Positions 15,306-24,098 of a stretch of DNA of 64,000 nucleotides are shown in pieces. Each line of letters begins with the position of its first letter. Within the stretch, counting starts at the first letter, position 1. Position numbers and translations under genes: made by a program. This stretch comes from RGIG4079 sp045637505 (GTDB taxonomy: Bacteria > Bacteroidota > Bacteroidia > Bacteroidales > Muribaculaceae). The stretch spans positions 1 to 64,000 of the forward strand of contig JAZTZO010000024.1 of the NCBI GenBank assembly GCA_045637505.1, read 5' to 3'. The notes beneath the pieces are model-generated. The model had not been told where the DNA came from. It saw nothing but the letters and a program-made list of their open reading frames with translations, and did no database searches.

Positions 15306-16182
15306 TTCGACGAATCCCGATGCCGTAGATGATGAAATCCATCACGAGGGTTTCATTGAAGAAGCTAATCAAAACGAAGACGAAGAAAACTTCGACAAAG
15401 AACCGGCAGAGGGCATGATGACCATGGGCGGACACTTAGAAGTGCTCCGCCGCATGTTGTTTCGCATTGCCGGTGTGATATTGGTAATGGGAATTGCTGT
15501 ATTCTGCTTCAAAGATGAAACTTTTAATATATTATTAGCTCCTCACACCAATGATTTCATCACTTTTAAATGGGTGGAACAGTTGATGGCAATGGTGGGC
15601 ATTGATTTTACTTTTGATGCTTATAATGTGCCTCTTATCAGCACAGAACTTGCGGCTCAATTTATGACCCACATCTCCACATCGTGTTATTTGGCTTTTT
15701 TAGGTGCTTCGCCATATATTCTCTTTGAACTGTTTAGATTTGTTTCACCAGCTTTATATGAAAATGAAAAACGATATTCTCTCATAGTAGTATTTATCGT
15801 TTACTTTTTATTTGCACTTGGATTGTTGATGAGCTATTTTGTGATTTTCCCTATCTCATTTCAATTTCTTGCTACATATCAAGTTGACCCTACAATCAAT
15901 AATACTATCACGTTGTCGTCATATATTTCGACCTTTACAACATTAACATTGATGATGGGGCTTGTATTTCAATTGCCTGTAATTGCTTTTGTTTTAGCCA
16001 AAATGGGAATTGTTGATACCCATCTATTGCGACATTATCGTCGGCACGCATTGATTATAATTGCTATAATTGCTGCAATAATTACACCAACAACCGATAT
16101 TTTTACGTTGCTACTTGTGACGGTTCCTATTTACATGCTTTATGAGTTGAGTATCATTGTGGTCAAACGAGTAGAGGTATAA
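15286..16182 (+). CDS. tatC: Sec-independent translocase protein TatC
   Basis: TatC is the twin-arginine signal receptor of the inner membrane. The ATG at 15286 overlaps tatA by 20 bases and gives 298 residues. An acidic N-terminal extension of about 50 residues precedes GGHLEVLRRMLFRIAG, the conserved TatC start. Six hydrophobic helices follow, with SPALYENEKRYS in the periplasmic loop and TPTTDIFTLLLVTVPIYMLYELSI near the end. No tatB is present, so this is a minimal TatAC system. The acidic extension is longer than in E. coli TatC. Confidence 0.93.
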   Translation: MTRNENNSTNPDAVDDEIHHEGFIEEANQNEDEENFDKEPAEGMMTMGGHLEVLRRMLFRIAGVILVMGIAVFCFKDETFNILLAPHTNDFITFKWVEQLMAMVGIDFTFDAYNVPLISTELAAQFMTHISTSCYLAFLGASPYILFELFRFVSPALYENEKRYSLIVVFIVYFLFALGLLMSYFVIFPISFQFLATYQVDPTINNTITLSSYISTFTTLTLMMGLVFQLPVIAFVLAKMGIVDTHLLRHYRRHALIIIAIIAAIITPTTDIFTLLLVTVPIYMLYELSIIVVKRVEV

Positions 16183-16251
16183 AAGTAGTTTGTTAAAAGC
16201 GTTAAAATGGAGCTTTGCTTAAGAATGGGACGAAAAATGCAATAAAAAGTA

Positions 16252-16281
16252 TTGTTATATAGAAATTTATGCTTAACTTTG
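16252..16281 (+). promoter_or_regulatory. rpsA promoter and repeated leader
   Basis: TTG (16252-16254) and TAACTTTG (16274-16281) with 19-base spacing form a strong Bacteroidales promoter. The leader of about 60 nt ends in two copies of a 12-base unit (TATTTATTAACC) plus a partial third just before the ATG at 16346. Confidence 0.7.
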
Positions 16282-16345
16282 CACGCTAATTGGGGCGTTG
16301 TGTGCCCTAATGCTTATTTATTAACCTATTTATTAACCTATTTAA

Positions 16346-18127
16346 ATGACTGAATTGAAAAATTCACCCATCGAAGATTTCGATTGGGAAGCCTACGAAA
16401 AAGGCGAAACTGTAGGAGAGAAATCTCGCGAAGAACTTACAAAAACTTACGACGAATCTCTCAACACCGTTAAAGACAAAGATGTAATCGAAGGTACCAT
16501 CATCGCTCTTAACAAGCGCGAAGCAGTGGTTAACATCGGATACAAAAGCGACGGTATCATTCCTGTAAGCGAATTCCGCTACAATCCTGAAATTAAAATT
16601 GGTGATGTAGTAGAAGTATTCATCGAAAATCAGGAAGACAAGAAAGGTCAACTTATCCTTTCTCACAAAAAAGCTCGTGCATCTCGCTCTTGGGATCGCG
16701 TTAACGAAGCTCTTGAAAACGACGAAATCATTAAGGGTTACATCAAATGCCGCACTAAGGGTGGTATGATCGTTGATGTATTTGGCATCGAAGCGTTCCT
16801 CCCAGGTTCACAAATCGATGTTAAACCTATCCGTGATTATGATATCTTCGTTGGTAAGACTATGGAATTCAAAGTTGTTAAAATCAACCAAGAATTCAAA
16901 AACGTTGTTGTTTCACACAAAGCTCTTATCGAAGCTGAACTTGAACAACAAAAACGTGACATCATCGCTAAACTCGAAAAAGGTCAAGTACTTGAAGGTA
17001 CAGTTAAAAACATCACTTCTTATGGTGTATTCATCGACCTTGGTGGCGTAGATGGTCTTATCCACATCACTGACCTCTCTTGGGGCCGCGTAAATCACCC
17101 AGAAGAAGTTGTTAAACTTGATGAAAAAATCAATGTTGTTATCCTTGACTTCGATGACGAAAAGAAACGCATCGCTCTTGGTCTTAAACAACTTCAACCA
17201 CATCCATGGGATGCTCTAAACGCTGACCTTAAAGTGGGTGACAAAGTACAAGGTAAAGTTGTCGTTATGACTGACTACGGCGCATTCATCGAAATCGCTC
17301 CTGGTGTAGAAGGTCTTATCCACGTTTCTGAAATGTCTTGGTCACAACACCTCCGTTCAGCTCAAGACTTCATGAAAGTTGGTGACGAAATCGAAGCTGC
17401 TGTGCTTACTCTCGATCGTGACGAGCGTAAAATGTCACTCGGCATCAAACAACTCAAAAACGATCCTTGGGAAAATATCGAAGGCAAATACCCAGTTGGT
17501 AGCCAACACACTGCAAAAGTGCGTAACTTCACTAACTTCGGTGTATTCGTTGAAATCGAAGAAGGCGTTGATGGTCTTATCCACATCAGCGACCTCTCTT
17601 GGACTAAGAAAATCAAACACCCATCTGACTACACTCAAATCGGTGCAGATATCCAAGTTCAAGTTCTCGAAATCGACAAAGAAAACCGTCGCTTGAGCCT
17701 CGGTCACAAACAACTCGAAGAAAATCCTTGGGATGTATTTGAAACAGTATTTACTCTTGGTAGCATTCACGAAGGTACTATCGTAGAATCAGTTGAAAAG
17801 GGTGCTGTTATCGCTCTTCCTTATGGTGTTGAAGGTTTCGCTACTCCTAAACACCTCGTTAAAGAAGATGGCTCTAACGCTGTTGTTGATGAAAAACTCA
17901 ACTTCAAAGTTATCGAATTTAACAAGGATTCAAAACGCATCATCCTTTCTCACAGCCGCATCTTCGAAGATGAAGCTAAAGCAGAAAAGGCTGAAGCTAA
18001 AAAAGCTACAAAACGTGCTCCTAAAAAAGCTGCTGAAGAAACTGTTGCTGTTCCTGCTGTTGAAAAAACAACTCTTGGTGACATCGAAGAACTCGCAGCT
18101 CTTAAAGAAAAGCTCGCTGGTAAGTAA
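16346..18127 (+). CDS. rpsA: 30S ribosomal protein S1
   Basis: S1 binds mRNA on the 30S subunit and supports initiation on structured leaders. Six S1 domains can be read, each with a G-x-V/I...GVFI/V-x-(L/I)...GLIH(I/V)S-type core, strongest in repeats 3-5. A Lys/Ala-rich tail follows (KATKRAPKKAAEE). At 593 residues it has the usual length. Codons are strongly biased to ATC, AAC, TTC and GGT, unlike neighbouring genes, which marks very high expression. It has its own promoter and terminator. Confidence 0.95.
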   Translation: MTELKNSPIEDFDWEAYEKGETVGEKSREELTKTYDESLNTVKDKDVIEGTIIALNKREAVVNIGYKSDGIIPVSEFRYNPEIKIGDVVEVFIENQEDKKGQLILSHKKARASRSWDRVNEALENDEIIKGYIKCRTKGGMIVDVFGIEAFLPGSQIDVKPIRDYDIFVGKTMEFKVVKINQEFKNVVVSHKALIEAELEQQKRDIIAKLEKGQVLEGTVKNITSYGVFIDLGGVDGLIHITDLSWGRVNHPEEVVKLDEKINVVILDFDDEKKRIALGLKQLQPHPWDALNADLKVGDKVQGKVVVMTDYGAFIEIAPGVEGLIHVSEMSWSQHLRSAQDFMKVGDEIEAAVLTLDRDERKMSLGIKQLKNDPWENIEGKYPVGSQHTAKVRNFTNFGVFVEIEEGVDGLIHISDLSWTKKIKHPSDYTQIGADIQVQVLEIDKENRRLSLGHKQLEENPWDVFETVFTLGSIHEGTIVESVEKGAVIALPYGVEGFATPKHLVKEDGSNAVVDEKLNFKVIEFNKDSKRIILSHSRIFEDEAKAEKAEAKKATKRAPKKAAEETVAVPAVEKTTLGDIEELAALKEKLAGK

Positions 18128-18152
18128 TCAATCGATTATAAACCATATACAC

Positions 18153-18186
18153 GACGGCATCTCATGGCGAGATGCCGTCTTTTTTT
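18153..18186 (+). terminator. Rho-independent terminator of rpsA
   Basis: GACGGCATCTC (18153-18163) and GAGATGCCGTC (18169-18179) form a perfect 11-bp stem with a 5-base loop, followed by seven T. Confidence 0.95.
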
Positions 18187-18298
18187 GCGCCATTTTATCT
18201 ATCATTTTTATTATAAAATATGGATTATGCATTATTTAACGAGTTTAGTTTGCGTGATAAACAAAAATAAACTAATTTTACCTTTTAGAACAAATATA

Positions 18299-18907
18299 AT
18301 GCCTATGAAACGAATAATTATTGCAACTATGCTAATCGTATTGTCACTCTCAAACAGTGTGGCATCGGATATAAAATTGCCTCAACCTCAAATGGAGGGA
18401 GGAATGCCATTGATGGAAGCATTGGCTAAACGTAAATCAACACGCGAATTCTCGGGTGAGAAACGATTGACCGACCAACAACTTGCCAACTTGTTGTGGG
18501 CGGCATGTGGATATAACCGTGAAGATAAATTGACTATTCCCACAGCCTTAAACAAGCAAGAGGTGTCGGTTTATGTAATTACTCCCGAAGGTGCATGGCG
18601 ATATGCTGCAAAAGAACATAAATTGGTGCAAGTGACCGATAAAGATGTGCGCGATTATGCTGCTGCACAGGAGTTTGCCAAGAAAGCACTTCTCAATATC
18701 GCAATCGTGAGTGATAAAGAATTGATGGAAAATGACCTTTATGCTGGAACTGATGCTGGCGCAGCGATGCAAAATATCTATTTGTGGTGTGCAGCCAATG
18801 GTATAGGCACCGTGACTCGTGGTTCATTTGATAAAGAAGGCTTGGCAAAGGCATTAAATCTTAAATCTTCTCAACGAGTAATTCTTGTACAAACAGTAGG
18901 CTATTGA
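18299..18907 (+). CDS. Exported nitroreductase-family protein (SagB-like fold)
   Basis: An N-terminal signal peptide (MPMKRIIIATMLIVLSLSNS) precedes a nitroreductase fold of about 180 residues: RKSTREFSG, LANLLWAACGYNR, an AYAGTDAGAAMQNIYLW-type helix (here LYAGTDAGAAMQNIYLWCAA) and GIGTVTRGSF. The family binds FMN and reduces diverse substrates. Export of such a flavoprotein is unusual and may require Tat or post-export flavin loading; no RR motif is present in the leader. An ATG at 18305 is an alternative start. It is probably co-transcribed with the next gene, which starts 2 bases after its stop. Confidence 0.8.
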   Translation: MPMKRIIIATMLIVLSLSNSVASDIKLPQPQMEGGMPLMEALAKRKSTREFSGEKRLTDQQLANLLWAACGYNREDKLTIPTALNKQEVSVYVITPEGAWRYAAKEHKLVQVTDKDVRDYAAAQEFAKKALLNIAIVSDKELMENDLYAGTDAGAAMQNIYLWCAANGIGTVTRGSFDKEGLAKALNLKSSQRVILVQTVGY

Positions 18908-18909
18908 TT

Positions 18910-19815
18910 ATGAGATATAAAGAGAGAAAAAAATACCGATTGTTATTATTGGCTTCTATTGTTGTTTCGTTCGTATTGGGACGCTGTAGTGTTACTGGCT
19001 GTAGCGAATCGAGTGACAACGAAGAGCAAAAAGAAGATACAGTTGCTGTAGTGGCAGAGAAACAAAATAAAGAGGGCGAAAATAAAAAAGTCGCTCCTAA
19101 AGAGGATACAATAGCCAAGAAAACACCCGAGGTGACTGAATATGATACAGTAACTGTCGAATCAAAAAAGGCTGTAGAGGTGTTAGCACGCATTCCCGAC
19201 GCAAAATGGAATAAGTTTCTTGAAATTGATGATTCGGATGTGGCTCAACCAGTAAAGACCTATTTTGAGGGTCGCCGTTCAGAGGTGTTTAACGATAGCA
19301 ATAGCGTGCACCTCGAGGCTGCCGAAGTAGTGGGAATTACTCCTATTACCGACATGTCATCGGCATGGAATATATCAAAACCTCTCAAACTTGTTGCTTC
19401 GTGTGAGAATTATTATCTTGAAGAACTCACACACTCGTTCCCATTCTTGGTGCCCGAAGCGCATAAGTTATTGAATGATATAGGTGAGCAATTTAATAAA
19501 CGCCTATGGGAGCGCTCAAAGAGTAAATATCGCATAAAAGTGACAAGCGTGTTGCGTACACCTGCCACGATTAGAGATTTGATGAAAAAGAATCGCAATG
19601 CGATAGCAACATCGGCTCATCAGTATGGTACAACATTCGATATCAGTTATTCTAAATTCATACAAGATCAACGTGAAAAGCCATGCTCATTTGCCAACTT
19701 GGCCGACTTGTTGTCGGAGGTATTACAAGATTTACAAGAGCAAGGTCGTTGCTATGTGAAATATGAATCAAAACAAAGTTGTTTCCACATAACAGTGCGT
19801 CCGTCAAAAAAGTAA
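18910..19815 (+). CDS. DUF5715 family, M15-like peptidase-fold membrane-anchored protein
   Basis: Starting at the ATG at 18910 it encodes 301 residues: a membrane anchor (LLLLASIVVSFVLGRC, possible lipobox), a charged low-complexity linker to about 95, and a C-terminal globular domain. That domain carries S-A-H-Q-Y-G-T-T-F-D and, near the end, C-F-H-I-T-V-R. This is the S-x-H-x-x-G-x-x-x-D plus final His arrangement of M15/VanY-type zinc D,D-carboxypeptidases. It probably acts on peptidoglycan in the periplasm, but the family (DUF5715) is uncharacterised. Confidence 0.7.
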   Translation: MRYKERKKYRLLLLASIVVSFVLGRCSVTGCSESSDNEEQKEDTVAVVAEKQNKEGENKKVAPKEDTIAKKTPEVTEYDTVTVESKKAVEVLARIPDAKWNKFLEIDDSDVAQPVKTYFEGRRSEVFNDSNSVHLEAAEVVGITPITDMSSAWNISKPLKLVASCENYYLEELTHSFPFLVPEAHKLLNDIGEQFNKRLWERSKSKYRIKVTSVLRTPATIRDLMKKNRNAIATSAHQYGTTFDISYSKFIQDQREKPCSFANLADLLSEVLQDLQEQGRCYVKYESKQSCFHITVRPSKK

Positions 19816-19821
19816 TAAGTT

Positions 19822-22800
19822 ATGGGTGAATCAAAGGGTTCTAAAATGAACGAAAAAACTCCTCGCAAAGGGAGTTGGATGAGAAAATTGCTTAAATTGG
19901 GGTTGTGGTCGGTAGTGGCTCTGGTGCTACTCGTGTGTGGATTGTTGCAAGCCACTATAAGCATCCTCACCCCCGAGCGTCTCACCCCTTTGGTCGAAAA
20001 ATTCTTGACAAAAAGTTTGAATGCCGATGTGGAGGTGAGTCGAGTAGAACTAACGGTGTGGGAAACATTCCCCGATGTTACTCTCGAAATTGATTCGCTA
20101 TCGGTGAGAAGTAGGGTTCTTGATGGATTGCACGACTCAATTAAGCAACACCTACCAGCTAATGCCGATAGCCTTGCATCGCTAAAATATTTTCATGGTG
20201 GCATAAAATTACATGAATTGTTGGTGGGGAATTTGAGCCTATATGACATTCAGTTACATGAGCCTATGGTGAACTTGGTAAAGGTAGATTCAACAATGGC
20301 CAATTATGATGTGTTGCCACCAAGTGAGCCCGATACCGTGCCCGATACAACAGCTACCGAATTGCCCAAAATCATTATAGACCATTTTATTATCAAGAAT
20401 GCCAAGCCTATCAGTTACTACTCTCTCGCAGATAGTATTGATGCAAAGGTGTTGTTGAAAAATGTAGAGCTAAAGGGTACTGAAGCCCCACAATATGAAA
20501 TTGAATTTAAAGGCGACTTGAAGTCACCCTTATTGTCGTTGATAAATCAAAGCAAATCGCCGTTTGTTATCGACGGAGGTGTTGAGTGGAATCAAGATGA
20601 GCCTACATTGTTGGCATTGAATGATTTTGATTTAGGTTTTGATATTGTGAATACTCACATCAATGGCAAGTTTGACTTGGGGCAAAATATGGCAATTAAG
20701 GAGTTTAGTATCTTGTTTGACTCGTTTAAATATGCCGATGTTTATGCTCGAGTTCCCAAGGAATACTTATCAATGCTTAAGGGGATATCAACTAATGCGA
20801 TGATTGACATTGATGCCCAACTCACAAAACCGTTCTATCTCAACAAGGATTCAATACCGTCGGCAGTCGTAAATGTGAAAGTGCCTAATTGTAAATTCAA
20901 GTATGACAATCTCAACCTTGATCGTTTCTCGGCAAATATAAGCGCTATCCTTAACGGAAACAATCTCGATAAGGCTGTATTAGATGTGAAGAAGGTGGCT
21001 CTTAATGGTATGGGAGTAGGATGCTCGTTGTCAACCAAAGTGACATCTATTATATCTGACCCATCGATTGATGGCGAATTTAATGGTAAGGTTGATTTGG
21101 CTAAATTACCTCCAATAGTGTCGAAAGCTATAGCTGGACGTGTGTCGGGCATATTAAACGCTGATACTCAATTTAAGTTGCGACAAAGTTATCTCGATAA
21201 AAATAAATTTCACAACATATTGGTTAAGGGTGGTGCTGAATTGCAAAACTTTAGGTTTAAAACAACCGATGCATTAACCGATGTGTATGTGCGTAATGCC
21301 GAACTCACTTTAGGCACAAACGAAAGTTTTATTAAAAGTACACGCAAGAGTGATAGTTTGCTGGCAGTATCGGTTAAACTCGACACTTGTGCATTATTTT
21401 ATGATGGGTATGATGTTAAGATGTCCGATTTTAAGGCTGGTGTAGGCTGCTCAAATGTGGCAACCTCTACCGATGCATCGCAAATTAATCCCATTGGTGG
21501 GGCGATGAGCATAGGACGATTGAACTTTAAGTCGCAAGAAGACTCAATGAAAGTGCGTTTGCGCGATGTGAAATGTATGTCGGCATTGCGCCGATTTAAG
21601 GCGATGGAAAAAGTGCCCGAATTGATGCTTAATATTGATGCAAATAGAGTGGGTGCTGTGACTAAAGAGATGAGAGTAAATCTTCGAGAAAGTGCAATTA
21701 CATTAATAGCACACCTCAAACCTCGTCGCAAAATGTCGCCACAAATGAAAAATGAGTATGACAAAATCATGAAGGCCAATCCTGGGTTGACCAACGACTC
21801 GGCTTATGCCATGGTTCGCCGACAAATGATGTCACAACGCAAGGCCAATGCTCGAGGCGGTCGTAGAGATAGCATGGCGTCGGAGATATCAACGATTGAT
21901 TTTGATGTTGATAGAAGCATCAGGGCATTGTTGAATAGATGGAACGCAAAGGGCTCAATAAAATCAAAGCGTGTTCGCTTATTTACTCCATATTTCCCAT
22001 TGCGCAATAGATTGTCAAATGTAGATGTTTCGTTTACGACCGATAGCATAGCCTTTAATAAGGTCGACTATAAGGTGGGGCGTAGTAATTTTGCGGTGAG
22101 AGGGTCAATAAGCAATATAAAGAAAGCTTTAAGTGGCCGAGCGCGTCAGCCGTTGAAAATGGCATTTATGTTGCGTAGCGACACCATTGATGTCAATCAA
22201 ATAGCCGAGGCGGTATTTGCCGGAGCAGCATATTCAGAGTCGGCAACGAAGACATCGGTCAACCTTGATGAAGAAAACGAAGAGGTGCTTGAAGCACAAT
22301 TGGAGCAACAAGCCGAAACCAAGCAAACTGGAGCATTGTTGGTGCCAATGAATATCGATGCGTTGTTGCGCGTGTCGGCCAAAAATATCATATATGGCGA
22401 CATGTTGTTACATAATATGTCGGGCAATGTGCAAGTTTATAGAGGTGCTTTACACTTTGACCAACTAAGAGCATCGGCCGACATGGGTAGTGTGAATCTA
22501 TCGGCGTTATATTCGGCTCCCACAAAGAAAAATATGAGTTTTGGCTTTGGCTTGCAGATTAAAGATTTGTATATCGATAAAGTGCTTGAACTTGTTCCGG
22601 CAGTAGATTCAATAATGCCTCTATTGAGCGATGTGAAAGGTATAGTAAATGCCGATATTGCAGCAACAACCGATGTGGATACAATGATGAACTTAAAGAT
22701 TCCTACATTAAACGCAGCAATAAAGATAGAAGGAGACAGCCTTGTATTGCTCGATGCTAAAACATTCCGCACGGTGTCGAAGTGGTTGCTGTTTAGGAAT

Positions 22801-23340
22801 AAGAAAAAGAACATGGTTGACAAGTTGTCGGTCGAAGTATTGGTGAAAGACTCACAACTCGAGTTATTCCCATTTGTATTCACTATGGATCGCTATAAAT
22901 TGGGCGTATTAGGGTATAACGATTTGGCGCTTAATCTTAACTATCATGTGTCGGTATTGGAGTCGCCCATACCATTCAAGTTTGGCATAAATGTGAAAGG
23001 TAATCCCGATAAATTGAAAGTGCGTCTTGGTAGAGCCAAATTTAAAGAAAATATGGTTGCAGAGCGAGTCGCAATAGTTGATACTACTCGAGTGAATCTT
23101 TTGCGCCAAATCAAAGATGTATTCCGTCGAGGTATTGATCGTTCATCTCGATTGAGCCTATATGATTCGGGACAAAAAGTAGAACGCTTTACCGATGACA
23201 CAAACGATACAATATCGCACGCCGATTCGTTATTGTTTATTCAAGAAGGATTGTTGCCTGCACCTCCTCAACCACAGGTTGTGACGACGCCTCAAGAATC
23301 TGCTACTGAATCAAACTCAAAGTCGAAAAAGAAGAAGTGA
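19822..23340 (+). CDS. AsmA-family large membrane-anchored protein
   Basis: A cytoplasmic basic start is followed by one transmembrane helix (LWSVVALVLLVCGLLQATIS) and the AsmA start motif LTPERLTPLVEKFL...NADVEVSRVELTVWETFPDV. The remaining 1100 residues are repetitive beta-rich segments, ending with an AsmA-type C-terminal region (YHVSVLESPIPFKFGINVKGNPDKLKVRLG). AsmA/TamB/YhdP proteins form long hydrophobic grooves that carry lipids between inner and outer membranes. The protein ends in a Lys-rich tail. It overlaps the next gene by one base, suggesting co-translation. Confidence 0.8.
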   Translation: MGESKGSKMNEKTPRKGSWMRKLLKLGLWSVVALVLLVCGLLQATISILTPERLTPLVEKFLTKSLNADVEVSRVELTVWETFPDVTLEIDSLSVRSRVLDGLHDSIKQHLPANADSLASLKYFHGGIKLHELLVGNLSLYDIQLHEPMVNLVKVDSTMANYDVLPPSEPDTVPDTTATELPKIIIDHFIIKNAKPISYYSLADSIDAKVLLKNVELKGTEAPQYEIEFKGDLKSPLLSLINQSKSPFVIDGGVEWNQDEPTLLALNDFDLGFDIVNTHINGKFDLGQNMAIKEFSILFDSFKYADVYARVPKEYLSMLKGISTNAMIDIDAQLTKPFYLNKDSIPSAVVNVKVPNCKFKYDNLNLDRFSANISAILNGNNLDKAVLDVKKVALNGMGVGCSLSTKVTSIISDPSIDGEFNGKVDLAKLPPIVSKAIAGRVSGILNADTQFKLRQSYLDKNKFHNILVKGGAELQNFRFKTTDALTDVYVRNAELTLGTNESFIKSTRKSDSLLAVSVKLDTCALFYDGYDVKMSDFKAGVGCSNVATSTDASQINPIGGAMSIGRLNFKSQEDSMKVRLRDVKCMSALRRFKAMEKVPELMLNIDANRVGAVTKEMRVNLRESAITLIAHLKPRRKMSPQMKNEYDKIMKANPGLTNDSAYAMVRRQMMSQRKANARGGRRDSMASEISTIDFDVDRSIRALLNRWNAKGSIKSKRVRLFTPYFPLRNRLSNVDVSFTTDSIAFNKVDYKVGRSNFAVRGSISNIKKALSGRARQPLKMAFMLRSDTIDVNQIAEAVFAGAAYSESATKTSVNLDEENEEVLEAQLEQQAETKQTGALLVPMNIDALLRVSAKNIIYGDMLLHNMSGNVQVYRGALHFDQLRASADMGSVNLSALYSAPTKKNMSFGFGLQIKDLYIDKVLELVPAVDSIMPLLSDVKGIVNADIAATTDVDTMMNLKIPTLNAAIKIEGDSLVLLDAKTFRTVSKWLLFRNKKKNMVDKLSVEVLVKDSQLELFPFVFTMDRYKLGVLGYNDLALNLNYHVSVLESPIPFKFGINVKGNPDKLKVRLGRAKFKENMVAERVAIVDTTRVNLLRQIKDVFRRGIDRSSRLSLYDSGQKVERFTDDTNDTISHADSLLFIQEGLLPAPPQPQVVTTPQESATESNSKSKKKK

Positions 23341-24089
23341 TGGAGATTAATGATGATATAATATTGTCGTTTTTGCGTCGTCGCCACTATAAGCAGTTGC
23401 AACCTCTTGCTGCACTCATCGACATGGATGGTACTCTTTATGACTCAATGGGTAATCATGCCGATGCGTGGCATAGATTGGCCACCGAATTAGGAATAGA
23501 GTCAACGCGCGATGAATTCTTCATGTATGAAGGTCGCACAGGCGCTTCTACACTTAACATACTTTTCAATCGAGCATATGGGCGCGATGCTACATCGCAA
23601 GAGATAGAGGAATTATATGCTCGCAAAGCGTTGTATTTTACTCAAATACCCGCCGTAAAACCAATGCCCGGAGCAATGTCGATGCTCGACTTCTTTAAGG
23701 AGGTGAATATGCGTCGCGTGCTTGTGACGGGGTCGGGGCAACGCTCATTGATTGACCGTCTTGAACGAGATTTCCCTGGCGCATTTACACCATCAATGAT
23801 GGTAACCTCTCGCGATGTGAAATGTGGCAAGCCTCACCCCGAGCCATTCATAAAGGCGATGGAAATGGCTCGCGTGCGCCCCTCACAAGCAATCGCTATC
23901 GAAAACGCTCCTCTTGGAGTGAAATCGGCAAGCACCGCAGGTGTATTTACGGTTGCCGTAACAACAGGCCCTATCCCTCGCGAAGAACTTGTGAAAGCCG
24001 GCGCAGCCATCGTTTTTGACTCTATGCCACAATGTGCCGAAATGTTGCCTCAATTAGTGTTTAAAATGCTCAATCTTGCAGTTGATTAA
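23340..24089 (+). CDS. HAD-superfamily phosphatase / beta-phosphoglucomutase-like
   Basis: The ATG at 23340 shares its A with the preceding TGA (TGATG). The protein (249 residues) has HAD motif I DMDGTLYDS, a helical C1-type cap, motif II VTGSGQ, motif III Lys in SRDVKCGKPHPEPF, and motif IV in IAIENAPLGV. The IENA-P-G signature is typical of beta-phosphoglucomutase and related sugar-phosphate phosphatases. The substrate cannot be assigned. It sits between the AsmA gene and aroB, 9 bases before the latter, so it is likely in one operon. Confidence 0.85.
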   Translation: MEINDDIILSFLRRRHYKQLQPLAALIDMDGTLYDSMGNHADAWHRLATELGIESTRDEFFMYEGRTGASTLNILFNRAYGRDATSQEIEELYARKALYFTQIPAVKPMPGAMSMLDFFKEVNMRRVLVTGSGQRSLIDRLERDFPGAFTPSMMVTSRDVKCGKPHPEPFIKAMEMARVRPSQAIAIENAPLGVKSASTAGVFTVAVTTGPIPREELVKAGAAIVFDSMPQCAEMLPQLVFKMLNLAVD

Positions 24090-24098
24090 AGAGATATA

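Noticed and set aside
16364..17770. Long antisense frames in rpsA
   Set aside because: Strong codon bias of rpsA creates open antisense frames; their low-complexity Phe/Asp-rich translations look like shadows.
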